Shown here piece after piece: positions 23,376 to 31,976 of a stretch of DNA of 64,000 nt. Source of the DNA: Henricia sp. BOLD:AAB3569 (lineage: Eukaryota > Echinodermata > Asteroidea > Spinulosida > Echinasteridae); assembly GCA_037783545.1 (NCBI GenBank), contig JBBELK010000096.1, forward strand, positions 3,100,001 to 3,164,000, read 5' to 3'. The number at the start of each line of letters is the position of its first letter. Position 1 is the first letter of the stretch. The notes beneath the pieces were generated by a model. It was not told the DNA's origin. It saw nothing but the letters and a program-made list of their open reading frames with translations, and did no database searches. Both the position numbers and the translations under genes were made by a program.

Positions 23376-25095
23376 AGGAGGCAGAGGATGGGCCTCTGAA
23401 TGCTATGCTGTTGTTCGTGAGCACGTCAATTAGACTGAATGATAGATATGTGTCGCCATTAGGCAGCAAGCATAGATGCACTGGGGGTTTGGCTTGACAA
23501 TACTTAAAGTTTCGTCATAACCCTAGTCAGAATTTGTATAGGCCGAGGACGGGCCTCTAAAGGGCAAGTTCAAAGTACCCATAGATTACATGTGTACTTG
23601 CCTCTGAATACTAAGTGGTAATACATATTCCACATGTACTCGGTTCTAGACAGAGGACGGACCGAGTAAATATTGCCCACGTACTCTATATACTAGATAG
23701 AGGGCGGGCCTCCCAATGCCAAGTTTAATATGCTCATAGCTTGCATGTGTACTAGGCAGAGGAGGGCCTCTAAATGCCTAGTTGAGATGCCAAGTTCTGA
23801 TGTGACGCTAATTTTGGCATGGGTACCCTTTACTAGACAGCCGACCTCTGAATTAGCGTATCCCTATTAATATGCGCTCTTATTTGGTATTGGTACATAA
23901 GGGCGTGTGTACATAGGCAGAGGACGGGTCTCTGAATTCAAAATTTCAATAAAAATCAATTTTATGAATGCCAAATTTTAATGTGCCCATGTTTTCTATG
24001 TGTACAGATACAGGTACTAGGCACAGGACGGGTCCCTGTATGTCAAGTGTAATATACCCATAAATGGCGTGTGTGCTAGAGGACGGGCCTCGGGACACCA
24101 AGCTTAAAGTTGCATTGCCCGTGTTTCGGTGAAAGGATTAAAAATAAAAATTAATTTACACAAGCGAACGAATTTATAAAGCTTACGTGTCTCTGTAACG
24201 AAAAATATCAAAAACTTAAGTTTCCGACGTCGAGATTTGGAGATGCAGGCCTTTTTCTTGAAACGTGCTTTTCATGTTGTGCGTGTGCGCGTGCGCTCGT
24301 ATGTACATGGTGTGTGTGCAATGTGCACATGTGCGCGCACATGTGCATTTGCGTCATGGCCCTGTCGATTGGGTGACCTGCCAGCCATTTGGTCGTTTCT
24401 TGTTTTTGATCGACTGACATTGGTCCTTGACGGATTTTTTACGTTCTTGGTGCCAAGTGGGGGCTGATAACTTTTTCTATTCGGGAAAGTTACCTATTTT
24501 ACCCTTAAAAAAAAAAAAAAAAAGTCGGCCCAAGTCGGCCCAAGCACGGGCAGTGCAACTTTGATGAGCATTTATATTGCAGGTGCGATACACAGAGGGC
24601 GGGCCTCTGTATGAATGTACCCTTGATTTGCATGTGTACTCGGTACCAGGCTGAGGGCGTGCCTCTGAATGCCAGGCTTATGGTACATGTGCAATGTAAC
24701 CATATTTTGCGTATACACCGTATGTACTCTGTGCTAGGCAGAGGACGGGCCGCCTCTGAATACCAGGTTTATTGTACAATGTACAATGTAACTCTATTTT
24801 GCATATACACCGTATGCACTCGGTACTAGGCAGAGGACGGGCCCATGTTTATGGTGCAACGTACTTCTATTTCGTATATGTACTCTGTGCTAGGCAGAGC
24901 ACGGGCCTCTGTATGCCATGTTTATGGTACAATGTACTTCTTTTTCGCAGATATGTACTCTGTGATAGGCAGAGGACGGGCCTCTGAAAGCCACGTCCAT
25001 GGTACAAATGTACTTATATTTCGCATACAGGTGCTCTGTACTAATTGGCAGAGGACGGGCCTCTGAAAGGACGGGCCTCTGAATGCTATCATATG
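23376..25095 (+). repeat. Dispersed hairpin repeats (CAGAGGACGGGCCTCTG family)
   Basis: More than a dozen diverged copies of a short unit: GGCAGAGGACGGGCCTCTGA, then ATGCCATGTTTATGGTACAA and TGTACT. Spacing is irregular (about 50-150 bp). The core forms a 6-bp hairpin, CAGAGG/CCTCTG with loop ACGGG. Examples lie near 23386, 23544, 23698, 23757, 23915, 24590, 24735, 24828, 24893, 24969 and 25047. Between some copies the word CTATTTCGCATATATGTACT is shared. Unit order is the same on the + strand throughout. These look like progenitors or decayed members of the array at 26249-26990. Confidence 0.85.
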
Positions 25096-26240
25096 AAAAA
25101 CTTTGCCCTGATTTTGTGCAACAAACAACGGACCCTGTGTATGTAGCGCATCCAGCGTGGCCTCTGACCTTGTGTACACAGCACACACATTCTTTGTGAA
25201 GCAGGTCAAATGGACTGGACCATTTCACACAATGGAGGGGAGGAAAAGATTATAGCTACTGTAGACAGTATGCAGTAGTACACAATACAAGATTTTGGAG
25301 TTTAAAAACTGTTCAGCTAAATGAAATTTTATTTCATAAGTACTGATGTTTTCTTCATCACATTAACAACGGTATGAATGCAATGTTTGATAAACAAACC
25401 CACTTATTCACGTAATATGTATATTACACCCCTCCAAGGATTAATGCTTTGGTCTGACTAGCATTGACGGCAAATAAACCTCGTTTTACCGATATCCAGT
25501 AAATGTTACGAAAATAACAGAAAACCTATGGTATGAAGACATATTCATTTACTAAAAAATGTAGTTTTGAGGCGATGAATCGGTAAAAAACGAACAATCA
25601 GGAGGACAAAGCGAACAGCTTTCCAACGTGCTTCTGTTTCGGCGAGACGAACACGTGGCCTGATCTAGTTCCCTGTTCATCCTACCAATATACGCGTGAT
25701 TATAAGAGGATATGTGTAGCCATACTATAGAAACACGTTGCATATTACAATCGGGTCATGGTCTTAGATGAGAGACATTCTATGATTTGAAGCAAAAAAA
25801 CCCCTTTTTCCCCTTGTCCAATCAAAATGATTCATATATGAGTGGGACGGGAATTTTATGTAGTTTATTCATAAGTGCGAGTTGAATCTGTGTGTCACAG
25901 AGAACGACCGTGCCGTTCAATTCAGTGAGACAACCCACTGAAAAATGATCAGTAATCGTGTTGACCTCCATTGACTTTGCCGATTTTGAGGTTCAACACC
26001 CGTTCTTTGAGTGAAAAAAGGCCCTTTTCCCCGTGCATCATATATTTTATGAAATAATAACCAAACTAAAGGTAATACTCTGTACTTTGAAATGCATAGC
26101 GAGTTGGGGAGAAACATAGACGTATTTTTTTTATGTACTCACAAAAGTTCGCAGTGAGGGGCTGTTTTCCGTGTCATTTTCCTGCGCTGAGCGTAGGGTC
26201 ACGGAGCTCAGTGAGCAGATGCGCGCAAGTTCATGGTGCA
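25096..26240. other. Unique spacer between hairpin-repeat clusters
   Basis: AT-rich sequence with no gene, RNA gene or clear transposon ends recognised. It separates the dispersed hairpin repeats from the compact tandem array. Confidence 0.6.
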
Positions 26241-26248
26241 AATGTACT

Positions 26249-26990
26249 TGGCAGAGGACGGGCCTCTGAATGCTATGTTTATGGTGCAATGTACTTGGCA
26301 GAGGACGGGCCTCTGAATGCTATGTTTATGGTACAAATGTACTTGGCAGAGGACGGGCCTCTGAATGCTATGTTTATGGTGCAATGTACTTGGCAGAGGA
26401 CGGGCCTCTGAGTGCTATGTTTATAGTGCAATATACTTGGCAGAGGACGGGCCTCTGAATGCTATGTTTAAGGTACAAATGTACTTGCCAGAGGACGGGC
26501 CTCTGAACGCTATGTTTATGGTGCAATGTACTTGGCAGAGGACGGGCCTCTGAATGCTATGTTTGTGATACAAATGTACTAGGCAGAGGACGGGCCTCTG
26601 AGTGCTATGTTTATAGTGCAATGTACTTGGCAGAGGACGGGCCTCTGAGTGCTATGTTTATAGTGCAATGTACTTGGCAGAGGACGGGCCTCTGAATGCT
26701 ATGTTTAAGGTACAAATGTACTTGCCAGAGGACGGGCCTCTGAACGCTATGTTTATGGTGCAATGTACTTGGCAGAGGACGGGCCTCTGAATGCTATGTT
26801 TAAGGTACAAATGTACTTGGCAGAGGACGGGCCTCTGAATGCCATGTTTGTGGTACAATGTGCTTCTATTTCGCATACTCTGTATTTGGCAGAGGACGGG
26901 CCTCTGAATGCCATGTTTGGGGTACAGTGTACTTCTATTTCGCATATATGTACTCTGTACCCGGCAGAGGGCGGGCCTCTGTATGCCATG
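26249..26990 (+). repeat. Tandem hairpin-repeat array, 47/48-bp unit
   Basis: About 15 copies of GGCAGAGGACGGGCCTCTGA then ATGCTATGTTTATGGTGCAA and TGTACTT. Units alternate between GTGCAATGTACTT (47 bp) and GTACAAATGTACTT (48 bp), which makes a 95-bp dimer visible from 26249 to about 26610. The last two units are longer because CTATTTCGCATA is inserted before the TGTACT/TGTATT end. Every unit preserves the CAGAGG/CCTCTG hairpin; a CCAGAGG variant appears twice. Continuous open frames on both strands arise from the repeat and have no domain signature. Confidence 0.95.
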
Positions 26991-27010
26991 TTGATGGGCC
27001 TTCGCTAGCA

Positions 27011-27625
27011 CGCTGATTTTAATGTGGTCCAGGGGCACCTCTTTGTGCCATTTTGTGAATCCCAAAGTTCAAGTACCCCGTTCGCAAAGTTTTGCTAAAA
27101 AAAAAAAAAAGTGCCGTGGTTTGTGCGTTTATGAAAGGTCGAACGGCGGGCCCCGTTAGCACGTCAACGAATTATGTGATGGTTTGTTCCATACATGCAG
27201 CCCAAGTCGGCTCTGGATGTCCACAAGCCAAGACGCATGCAGCTGCTCAAGCGGGCATGGAGACGAGCTATGATCGCAAGGTTGTCTACGTGATGTCTGT
27301 GTTTAGAGAATACGTGGACGAGTTCGAGCCTTTGTTTGCCGAAGATGTAAAGGAAAAACATTTGAGTACCAGTGGTATTTGAAAATGCTGGAGAGTCATC
27401 TGTGTGAGAGAGATTTTGATCAATCTTTTGATCCCATCGCTACGCACGCAGCGGAGCGGAAACGAGGCACCTCCCAGTGGGTAGTTTTCAATGGCAAACC
27501 AAGTGGCTTGCCAGTCCCTTTTACACCCACCCCGCCTGAAGTTCTCTCTGGTAGACTACAGGTAGATTTATAGGCGCTCGGATTCAGAGATCCAACTATT
27601 TTGTAGCCGGCACATTAAGCAATGA
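27011..27625 (+). pseudogene. Probable gag region remnant of the YR element
   Basis: Several overlapping + frames shift among each other, separated by an A14 run at 27097-27110. Readable pieces are VCAFMKGRTAGPVS, VVYVMSVFREYVDEFEPLF and, in a shifted frame, KMLESHLCERDFDQSFDPIA. In YR retrotransposons the region before RT encodes a Gag-like protein that often ends in a Cys/His cluster. The cysteines and histidines at 27120-27240 (C..., HAAQ..., C...KTHAA) could be the decayed remains of one. No firm motif is intact, so the call leans on position directly upstream of RT. Confidence 0.35.
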
Positions 27626-27629
27626 TCCT

Positions 27630-28648
27630 GGTGCTTTGGGACGATATATTAGCAGAGTCACCCAATAGCGACGAAGTTCATGGTTGGCTTCATCATGAAA
27701 TTAGTCTGTATGATTTTTTCCAGTCGTTTCATGGCAGATACAGGGGCAGGAATTGCTGTTTATAATTGCCCACCGAAAGGTATTTTAAATGCGCTCATTT
27801 GTCAAGATTATGTCGCCTTTTTCATAGACACAATCACCAGGCGGTGGATACGTTGTGGGTAGGGTCAAGGAAGTACAGCCGCCGAAATGTGTGACTGCCT
27901 TGACAGTTGAACCCAAGAAGCCGCGTCTGCTTCTATATCAATGAAGGGACCTAATCTTTGGCGCAAGGACACACCCTTCAGTGTGGTACCTTTAGGCAAT
28001 GTTGTCAGACCCATAACCAAAGGCGATATTTTCTCAAGTACCGTCAACAGCCAGGGATACAAGCAAATCTTCTTAAACAAGGAGTCCAGAACCTTTTCCG
28101 GCTTCGAGTGGGTTTGGTTTAAAAAAAAAAAGTGCATAAGTTTACTCATCCATTGGCTTTTGTCTTCCTGCATGGCTTAAGAACAGAGGTATACATACAG
28201 AAATCTGGATAGACGACCGTTTCATTGGCGAGTGCCATCCCAGCGATGGAGGGCCAAAGTATACGAAGGTTTAAAACACTTCACTCGTGTTTGTTTTATT
28301 GCGGTGTGAACAGGACATGCATGGGGACGGTTCCTACATCAGAGCTCTAAGGGACGTTTACGTCGTACGCTACATACAGTTAAAGCTCGGCTTGTTCAGC
28401 AACTTAAAGAAAAGTCATCGGCAGCCATCGAACAGCATGGTGCATCTCGGGTTCGGCATCTGCTCCAAACCCTATCATTTCCGATTCCTGAGCATAAAAA
28501 GGTATCATTCGCTGAGGTACGAGAGACAATTTTGCGGGAGGATAAAATGCTCTAAAAACGGATGCAACGTTTTGTGGGCAAAGGCCAAAGTTTTGCTCTG
28601 GTGTTTGTTTGTTTCTGAGGGAATGCTCCTCCTTCATATCTACACTTG
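27630..28648 (+). pseudogene. Reverse transcriptase remnant (YR retrotransposon type)
   Basis: Reverse transcriptase copies the element RNA into DNA. Pieces in order, in changing frames: WLHHEISLYDFFQSFHGRYR (from about 27685), then LTVEPKKPRL (about 27899), LWRKDTPFSV and GDIFSSTVNSQGYKQIFLN with ESRTFSGFEW (27955-28112). Then comes the catalytic box IWIDDRFIGECHP (28203-28241; the paired Asp codons are 28212-28217), and finally LGLFSNLKKSHRQPSNSMVH and LGFGICSK (about 28391-28470). This order fits the DIRS/Ngaro RT fingers and palm. A segment between FGFEW-like and IDDR boxes is lost or scrambled around an A-rich run, and stops interrupt every frame. The first catalytic Asp region reads TVNSQGY, where a D would be expected, so activity is excluded. 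Confidence 0.82.
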
Positions 28649-28659
28649 ATATGATATCG

Positions 28660-29120
28660 TGCCTACGCCTCTGTCACCACAAGTGCGGGAGGAGATTCTA
28701 TTTTGGAGGTTTGTCGATAGCTTCTCGCAGCTGATCCCTTGAAGTCAAGGCCACCACCTTGCTATCGCATTGCACTGTCGGCAGACGCATCTGGCTATAA
28801 ATAGGGCGGTACCCTAGTCTTACCAGACGGTAGTGTAAGTTTCTGAGATTACTGGTCTGCAGACATTTTGGGACACACGGGTATATGTCGCAAGGATGCC
28901 CTTGATCTATATTTTGTGTGGCTCTCAGTCTTTGATTCGCTATGGAACTTGATGGTGGATGTGGTTGGAGATTCCAGAAATGTGGTGGATGTGGTGGCCT
29001 CCGAGCTAGGTCTAAACCGCTTTCAAAAATGTTGAAGTTATTTTTTTATTTTTTTGCCCTCTCCTTGGAGGCAAATTTTTCGCTCAAGTTGACCTAGGTC
29101 CCATCTGGTAGTCCCACAGG
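28660..29120 (+). pseudogene. RNase H remnant of the YR element
   Basis: Follows RT directly. A linker reads PLSPQVREEILFWRFVDSFS (from 28668). One frame from about 28772 then reads IALSADASGYK, stop, GGTLVLPDGSVSF, stop, DYWSADILGHTGICRKDALD and later DSRNVVDVVAS. ADASG carries the expected first catalytic Asp (28784-28786) and DSRNVV the later Asp (28970-28972). The usual Glu helix appears as RKDALD. RNase H removes the RNA strand of RNA-DNA hybrids in reverse transcription. In-frame stops (at least two) and a following T-rich, frame-shifted tail make this a pseudogene. Confidence 0.78.
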
Positions 29121-29134
29121 TTTTCACCTTTGAT

Positions 29135-29870
29135 TTGATGGCACTTTCGTCAAATGTCCCGGCGCGCAGGAACGGGTCTCCACTCAAGTTCTTCCTTTCG
29201 CCTGTCAGAGGCAGGTCAAGCAGGGGTTTATATAATACCCGTCTTATACGGGATATGTCCCGAATTTTTCAAGGGCTAGTGTTTGAGCTCTGGGCCTTCC
29301 AGTGCTACTTCCCACGTATTGTCACCCCCCGAATGGATATCGCTTACGCTAAGCGTCACCATGTTCTCCTTGTGTCCGACTCAATGTTCAGAGGGTTCAA
29401 AGGATTCGGCTGGCCCAAGGCATTGAGCGTGCAAATTTTAGCCAACGGAGGCACAAAAATGGCCCCGTTATGTACATCTGGTGGTATCTTGCAGGGCTTT
29501 TCAGCCGGAGGTGGCAGTTCTGCGCGGAGGCATAAATGATTTCAGCCGATTGACCGACCCTTCGCAGGGTGTACTTGACGTGGTAGGGGTTTTTCGCGCT
29601 GTTGCCCAACTGATCAGGAAAAAAATTCCCAATATCCATATTTGTTCTTTCCTCAAGGTGCCAAACCAAGATGGTGGACATCAATCGCTCAGTCGCCGTA
29701 GTCAACTCATTATTGAAAGAGGTCTGTCATGAATGCTAGCTGGCAGTTTTTTTCTCGAACGATTACATCGTGGAGTAGGATCTTGCGGACATTGTGCACC
29801 TATCGATGATGGGATATCTAAGTTCCAGCGCAGGCTGCGGCTGTTTTCAGATCCGTTTCGGGCTTGCCCT
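29135..29870 (+). pseudogene. SGNH/GDSL-type hydrolase remnant in the YR element
   Basis: Three hallmark blocks occur in order. Block I is HHVLLVSDSMFRGF, with the nucleophile Ser codon at 29381-29383. The Gly/Asn block is EVAVLRGGINDFSRL (29525-29539 for GGIND). The C-terminal Asp-His block is DIVHLSMMGY (Asp at 29788, His at 29797). The blocks lie in three different frames, so at least two frameshifts have occurred. An upstream stretch FDLMALSSNVPARRNGSPLK joins it to the RNase H region. Ngaro-group retrotransposons are known to carry a hydrolase of this kind between RNase H and recombinase, which matches the order here. Its role in the element's life cycle is not established. Confidence 0.72.
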
Positions 29871-30116
29871 TGGGAATTGCGATACAATGCTAAATTTCTT
29901 CTTCAATCATGCCCTCCCCTTCTTCACGAGAGCGTTTTGGTATCTTTTTGAAGATGATCAGTGCGGCAACCAGGCTGACAAAACTAGGAAACGAGTTGGA
30001 TACGCAGGGATATGGAGTGCAAAAAAGCGGACTTATTTGCAGCATTAGACCGATTTCTGCGGGAGCATCAAAGCAAATGATGCTGTACTGAAGGGGAGGA
30101 TCTGGAGTCAGTGACA
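29871..30116. other. Linker between hydrolase and recombinase remnants
   Basis: Shifted-frame text such as RLTKLGNELDTQGYG is visible, but I recognise no domain. It may be the end of the hydrolase reading frame. Confidence 0.5.
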
Positions 30117-31305
30117 CCACTTGACATCCTATGCTTTTTGATCGATCGTGACTCAGAAGGTCGCACGCAGATTCACGGCTTAGGGTGAAAACATTTGGGT
30201 AAGCACGGGATCTGCAGCCGATTTCACGAATCCTTACGCACTGCGTAAGTCCGCTTGCGCAACATTTTATTGCGTAGGCTGCGCAACATTCCTGTGAAAA
30301 TTACACGCAAGCTATAGGGCTTGCTCCATTTTGCAAAAGTTGCGCAAGCTGCGCACTCTTTCGTAAAATCGGCTGCCGCTCTTGTGGGTGCCCGCTTATA
30401 TTAGCGGCATGCACCGTGGACTCTTATGTTGGGCAGATAAGGGCATACTTTAACTCATTCGGTAAGACCGAAGTCTGGCGAGTGGGATAACAGTTCGCAA
30501 ACCCTTGCATCTCTCACCAAGTTCGTAAATACATGAACGCAATGCAGCTGGAGCAGGCTGAGTCTCACATTACTTCAAAGCAGGCAATTCCATTGTTTTC
30601 TGATAAGTTACGATGGTCGGTGAAAGAGATCACTGACCGATCCTGGAGACTTGGCAAAGGCGAAGGTCTTTTCCCCTAGCGCTACGTGGTACAACGAGAC
30701 TTGGCCCTTTTCCTCTGCCTATAATGGGCTGGAGACAGAGCTGGTGACCTAGGAGGAATCAGAACCTGAAAAATAACAAGGATCGAAGGAGGCGATTTTT
30801 TATTCAGCCACACTATTGGCAAGACGGTAAGTGAGGGTGACTCATCATTGATAATGATTCCAAAGTTGCAGGACCAAAGAAAGATGGATCCAGTCGGCGC
30901 AGTTCAAAGTCTGGTTGATCTTTCGCCCCTTGGCGGCCAATCGCAGAGTCCTCGTAAACAAACCCTTCGCCTGTTAACGGACCGAATTCACGGCTGAAGA
31001 TGTATTTTGCCGCAACAGACAATCCTGAAAACCAGCTTTTGAGAGCGCACAACAGCCGTGCCTGGGTAGCAACCACACTGCGGCTCCTGGATGCATCGGA
31101 CGAGCAGGTGATGGACCACTGCCAATGGGCGTCGCGGAAGACGTACAAGCACTATACCCAGGTTGAGAGAGTTATGAGGCGTCAGAGCACGGTCCAGGTA
31201 TTACGCGACGCCGTCTCCACAGCTGAACAATGTCCAATGGCAGATATCGTCGGACAATTCTATAGGCGTCTGAACTCGGGCCTCGGGGCCCGCGTAGCTT
31301 TCTAA
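30117..31305 (+). pseudogene. Tyrosine recombinase remnant (YR integrase of the element)
   Basis: This enzyme would integrate the circular DNA copy by strand exchange through a 3'-phosphotyrosine. The N-terminal pieces are PLDILCFLIDRDSEGRTQIH (30117 on), then, after a MITE, CTVDSYVGQIRAYFNSFGKT (about 30411) and KYMNAMQLEQAESHITSKQA. The catalytic box with the first Arg reads WAGDRAGDL (Arg codon 30737-30739). FSHTIGKT (about 30805) is where the Lys hairpin is expected. The last 306 bases are open: AHNSRAW gives His and Arg (31048-31059), HCQWASRKTYKHY gives the Trp in the second His position (31126-31128), and the likely nucleophile Tyr is at 31153-31155. It ends at the stop after VAF. Stops and frameshifts upstream and the MITE insertion disable it; the catalytic residues themselves remain readable. 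Confidence 0.85.
30214..30376. mobile_element. MITE inserted in the recombinase pseudogene
   Basis: A 163-bp element. The 17-bp terminal inverted repeats GCAGCCGATTTCACGAA and TTCGTAAAATCGGCTGC match with one mismatch. The interior is a run of TTGCGCAA and GCGTAAG-like words (for example CTTGCGCAACATTTTATTGC). Recombinase-like codons read up to GKHGICS before it and SCGCPL after it, so it interrupts the reading frame. The exact target duplication is ambiguous because TGC/GC and the palindromic ends overlap. Non-coding and not assigned to a superfamily. Confidence 0.75.
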
Positions 31306-31552
31306 AAATGCCATCACCTACTAACAAAACTACCCATTTTGTTTTGTAATCAATTTTATAGGCAGCGACAGCTTGAGAAAAGAAAAGAGAAGAAAATAAA
31401 ATGAAAGAAAGGCAGCAAGACAACTAGTCCAGTTATTCTTTCCTTTCTATCTGATACAGTCTCCCGCTTTCGTTTGAGGTTTGGGTAAGGATTGGGGTGT
31501 ATTTGGGCATGTTTGGGGGTTCTCGGCGGCCTAAGAGGGCAGGTTTTGGCGA
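31306..31552. other. 3' noncoding region of the YR element before B1
   Basis: Purine-rich tract (GAAAAGAAAAGAGAAG) near 31376 and pyrimidine-rich tract near 31435. No gene seen. Confidence 0.6.
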
Positions 31553-31630
31553 AATCCATCTAACCCATATCTAAACCCTATAGATGCCGGAGTCGGACGG
31601 AAACAAAGGCGGTTGTGCAAATAGGTTACT
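31553..31630 (+). repeat. Split direct repeat B1
   Basis: 78 bp, identical by eye to B2 (31899-31976). Begins AATCCATCTAACCCATATC and ends GCAAATAGGTTACT. It joins A2 directly with no spacer, producing the internal recombination site. Confidence 0.95.
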
Positions 31631-31645
31631 ATTTGCACAACCGCC
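31608..31645. promoter_or_regulatory. loxP-like recombination core site at the B1/A2 joint
   Basis: Left arm GGCGGTTGTGCAAATA (31608-31623), spacer GGTTAC (31624-31629), right arm the perfect 16-bp reverse complement (31630-31645). Inverted arms around a 6-8 bp spacer are the standard architecture of tyrosine-recombinase crossover sites. The joint is what end-to-end circularisation of the element would produce. The outer element ends each carry one arm: the right arm at 11166-11181 and the left arm at 31954-31969. Confidence 0.85.
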
Positions 31646-31690
31646 GACGTTGAGGGCTGCGTAGGAATCTACGCAGTCTCGAGTATGCCA
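31631..31690 (+). repeat. Split direct repeat A2
   Basis: 60-bp copy of A1 with one difference, including the CTGCGTAG/CTACGCAG hairpin at 31657-31676. It is followed by 208 bp (31691-31898) of unique, partly AT-repeat sequence before B2, with no gene seen. Confidence 0.94.
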
Positions 31691-31898
31691 AGGTGGCAGG
31701 TGGGGAGTATTTGGACGAGAAGGAACGAGTCGGCAGAGGACGGTATACGGTTGTATGTCTCAACGGTGGTAAGATAATAGTTTGGCCTCGGCGGCCAGCT
31801 TCTGGTGAGTATTATTATATATATACCTTCTTTTTCCCCCGCCCACCCGACCTCCTTCCTCATTGCTGAGCTTTCCTATGGCTTCGGTTTCTATGCTC

Positions 31899-31976
31899 AA
31901 TCCATCTAACCCATATCTAAACCCTATAGATGCCGGAGTCGGACGGAAACAAAGGCGGTTGTGCAAATAGGTTACT
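31899..31976 (+). repeat. Split direct repeat B2 (right end of YR element)
   Basis: Identical by eye to B1 over 78 bp. It ends GGTTACT and is followed immediately by satellite CTGAAATTTCTCGACC, the continuation of the monomer interrupted at 11166. Confidence 0.95.

Larger units (their letters stand above)
12402..27003. mobile_element. Putative nested insertion carrying hairpin repeats, flanked by GCTAGCA
   Basis: The direct repeat GCTAGCA occurs at 12395-12401 and 27004-27010. All CAGAGG-type hairpin repeats in the window lie between these points. The outermost ones sit close to both edges: GGGGCACGCCCTCGAATCATGG at about 12414 and GCAGAGGGCGGGCCTCTG at about 26964. To the right, sequence resumes that may belong to the YR element's gag region. 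Without the CACTA element the insertion would be about 5.1 kb. I see no terminal inverted repeats and no coding region, so the class is unknown. The 7-bp repeat could be coincidence. Confidence 0.35.
11167..31976 (+). mobile_element. Degenerate YR retrotransposon, Ngaro/DIRS type, with nested insertions
   Basis: A 20.8-kb insertion in the satellite. It starts ATTTGCACAACCGCC right after satellite ...CCTGAACT and ends ...GCAAATAGGTTACT right before CTGAAATTT. Terminal repeats are split direct repeats: A1 (11167-11226), then the body, B1 (31553-31630), A2 (31631-31690) and B2 (31899-31976). This arrangement is known for Ngaro and PAT-like tyrosine-recombinase retrotransposons and is unlike LTR elements. 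Broken remnants of RT, RNase H, an SGNH hydrolase and a tyrosine recombinase follow in that order on the + strand. Typical members are about 5-6 kb. The excess length is explained by nested insertions: the CACTA element of 9.5 kb and about 5 kb of hairpin-repeat DNA. There is no target-site duplication; only ACT is shared by both junctions. It cannot be autonomous as it stands. Confidence 0.88.

Noticed and set aside
26133..27065. Protein-coding frames through the 47/48-bp array (both strands)
   Set aside because: The frames simply translate the repeat in several registers (for example AEDGPLNAMF) and change register with unit length.
11167..31976. LTR retrotransposon interpretation
   Set aside because: No long direct terminal repeats starting TG and ending CA, no target duplication and no DDE integrase; the ends are split direct repeats and a tyrosine recombinase remnant is present.
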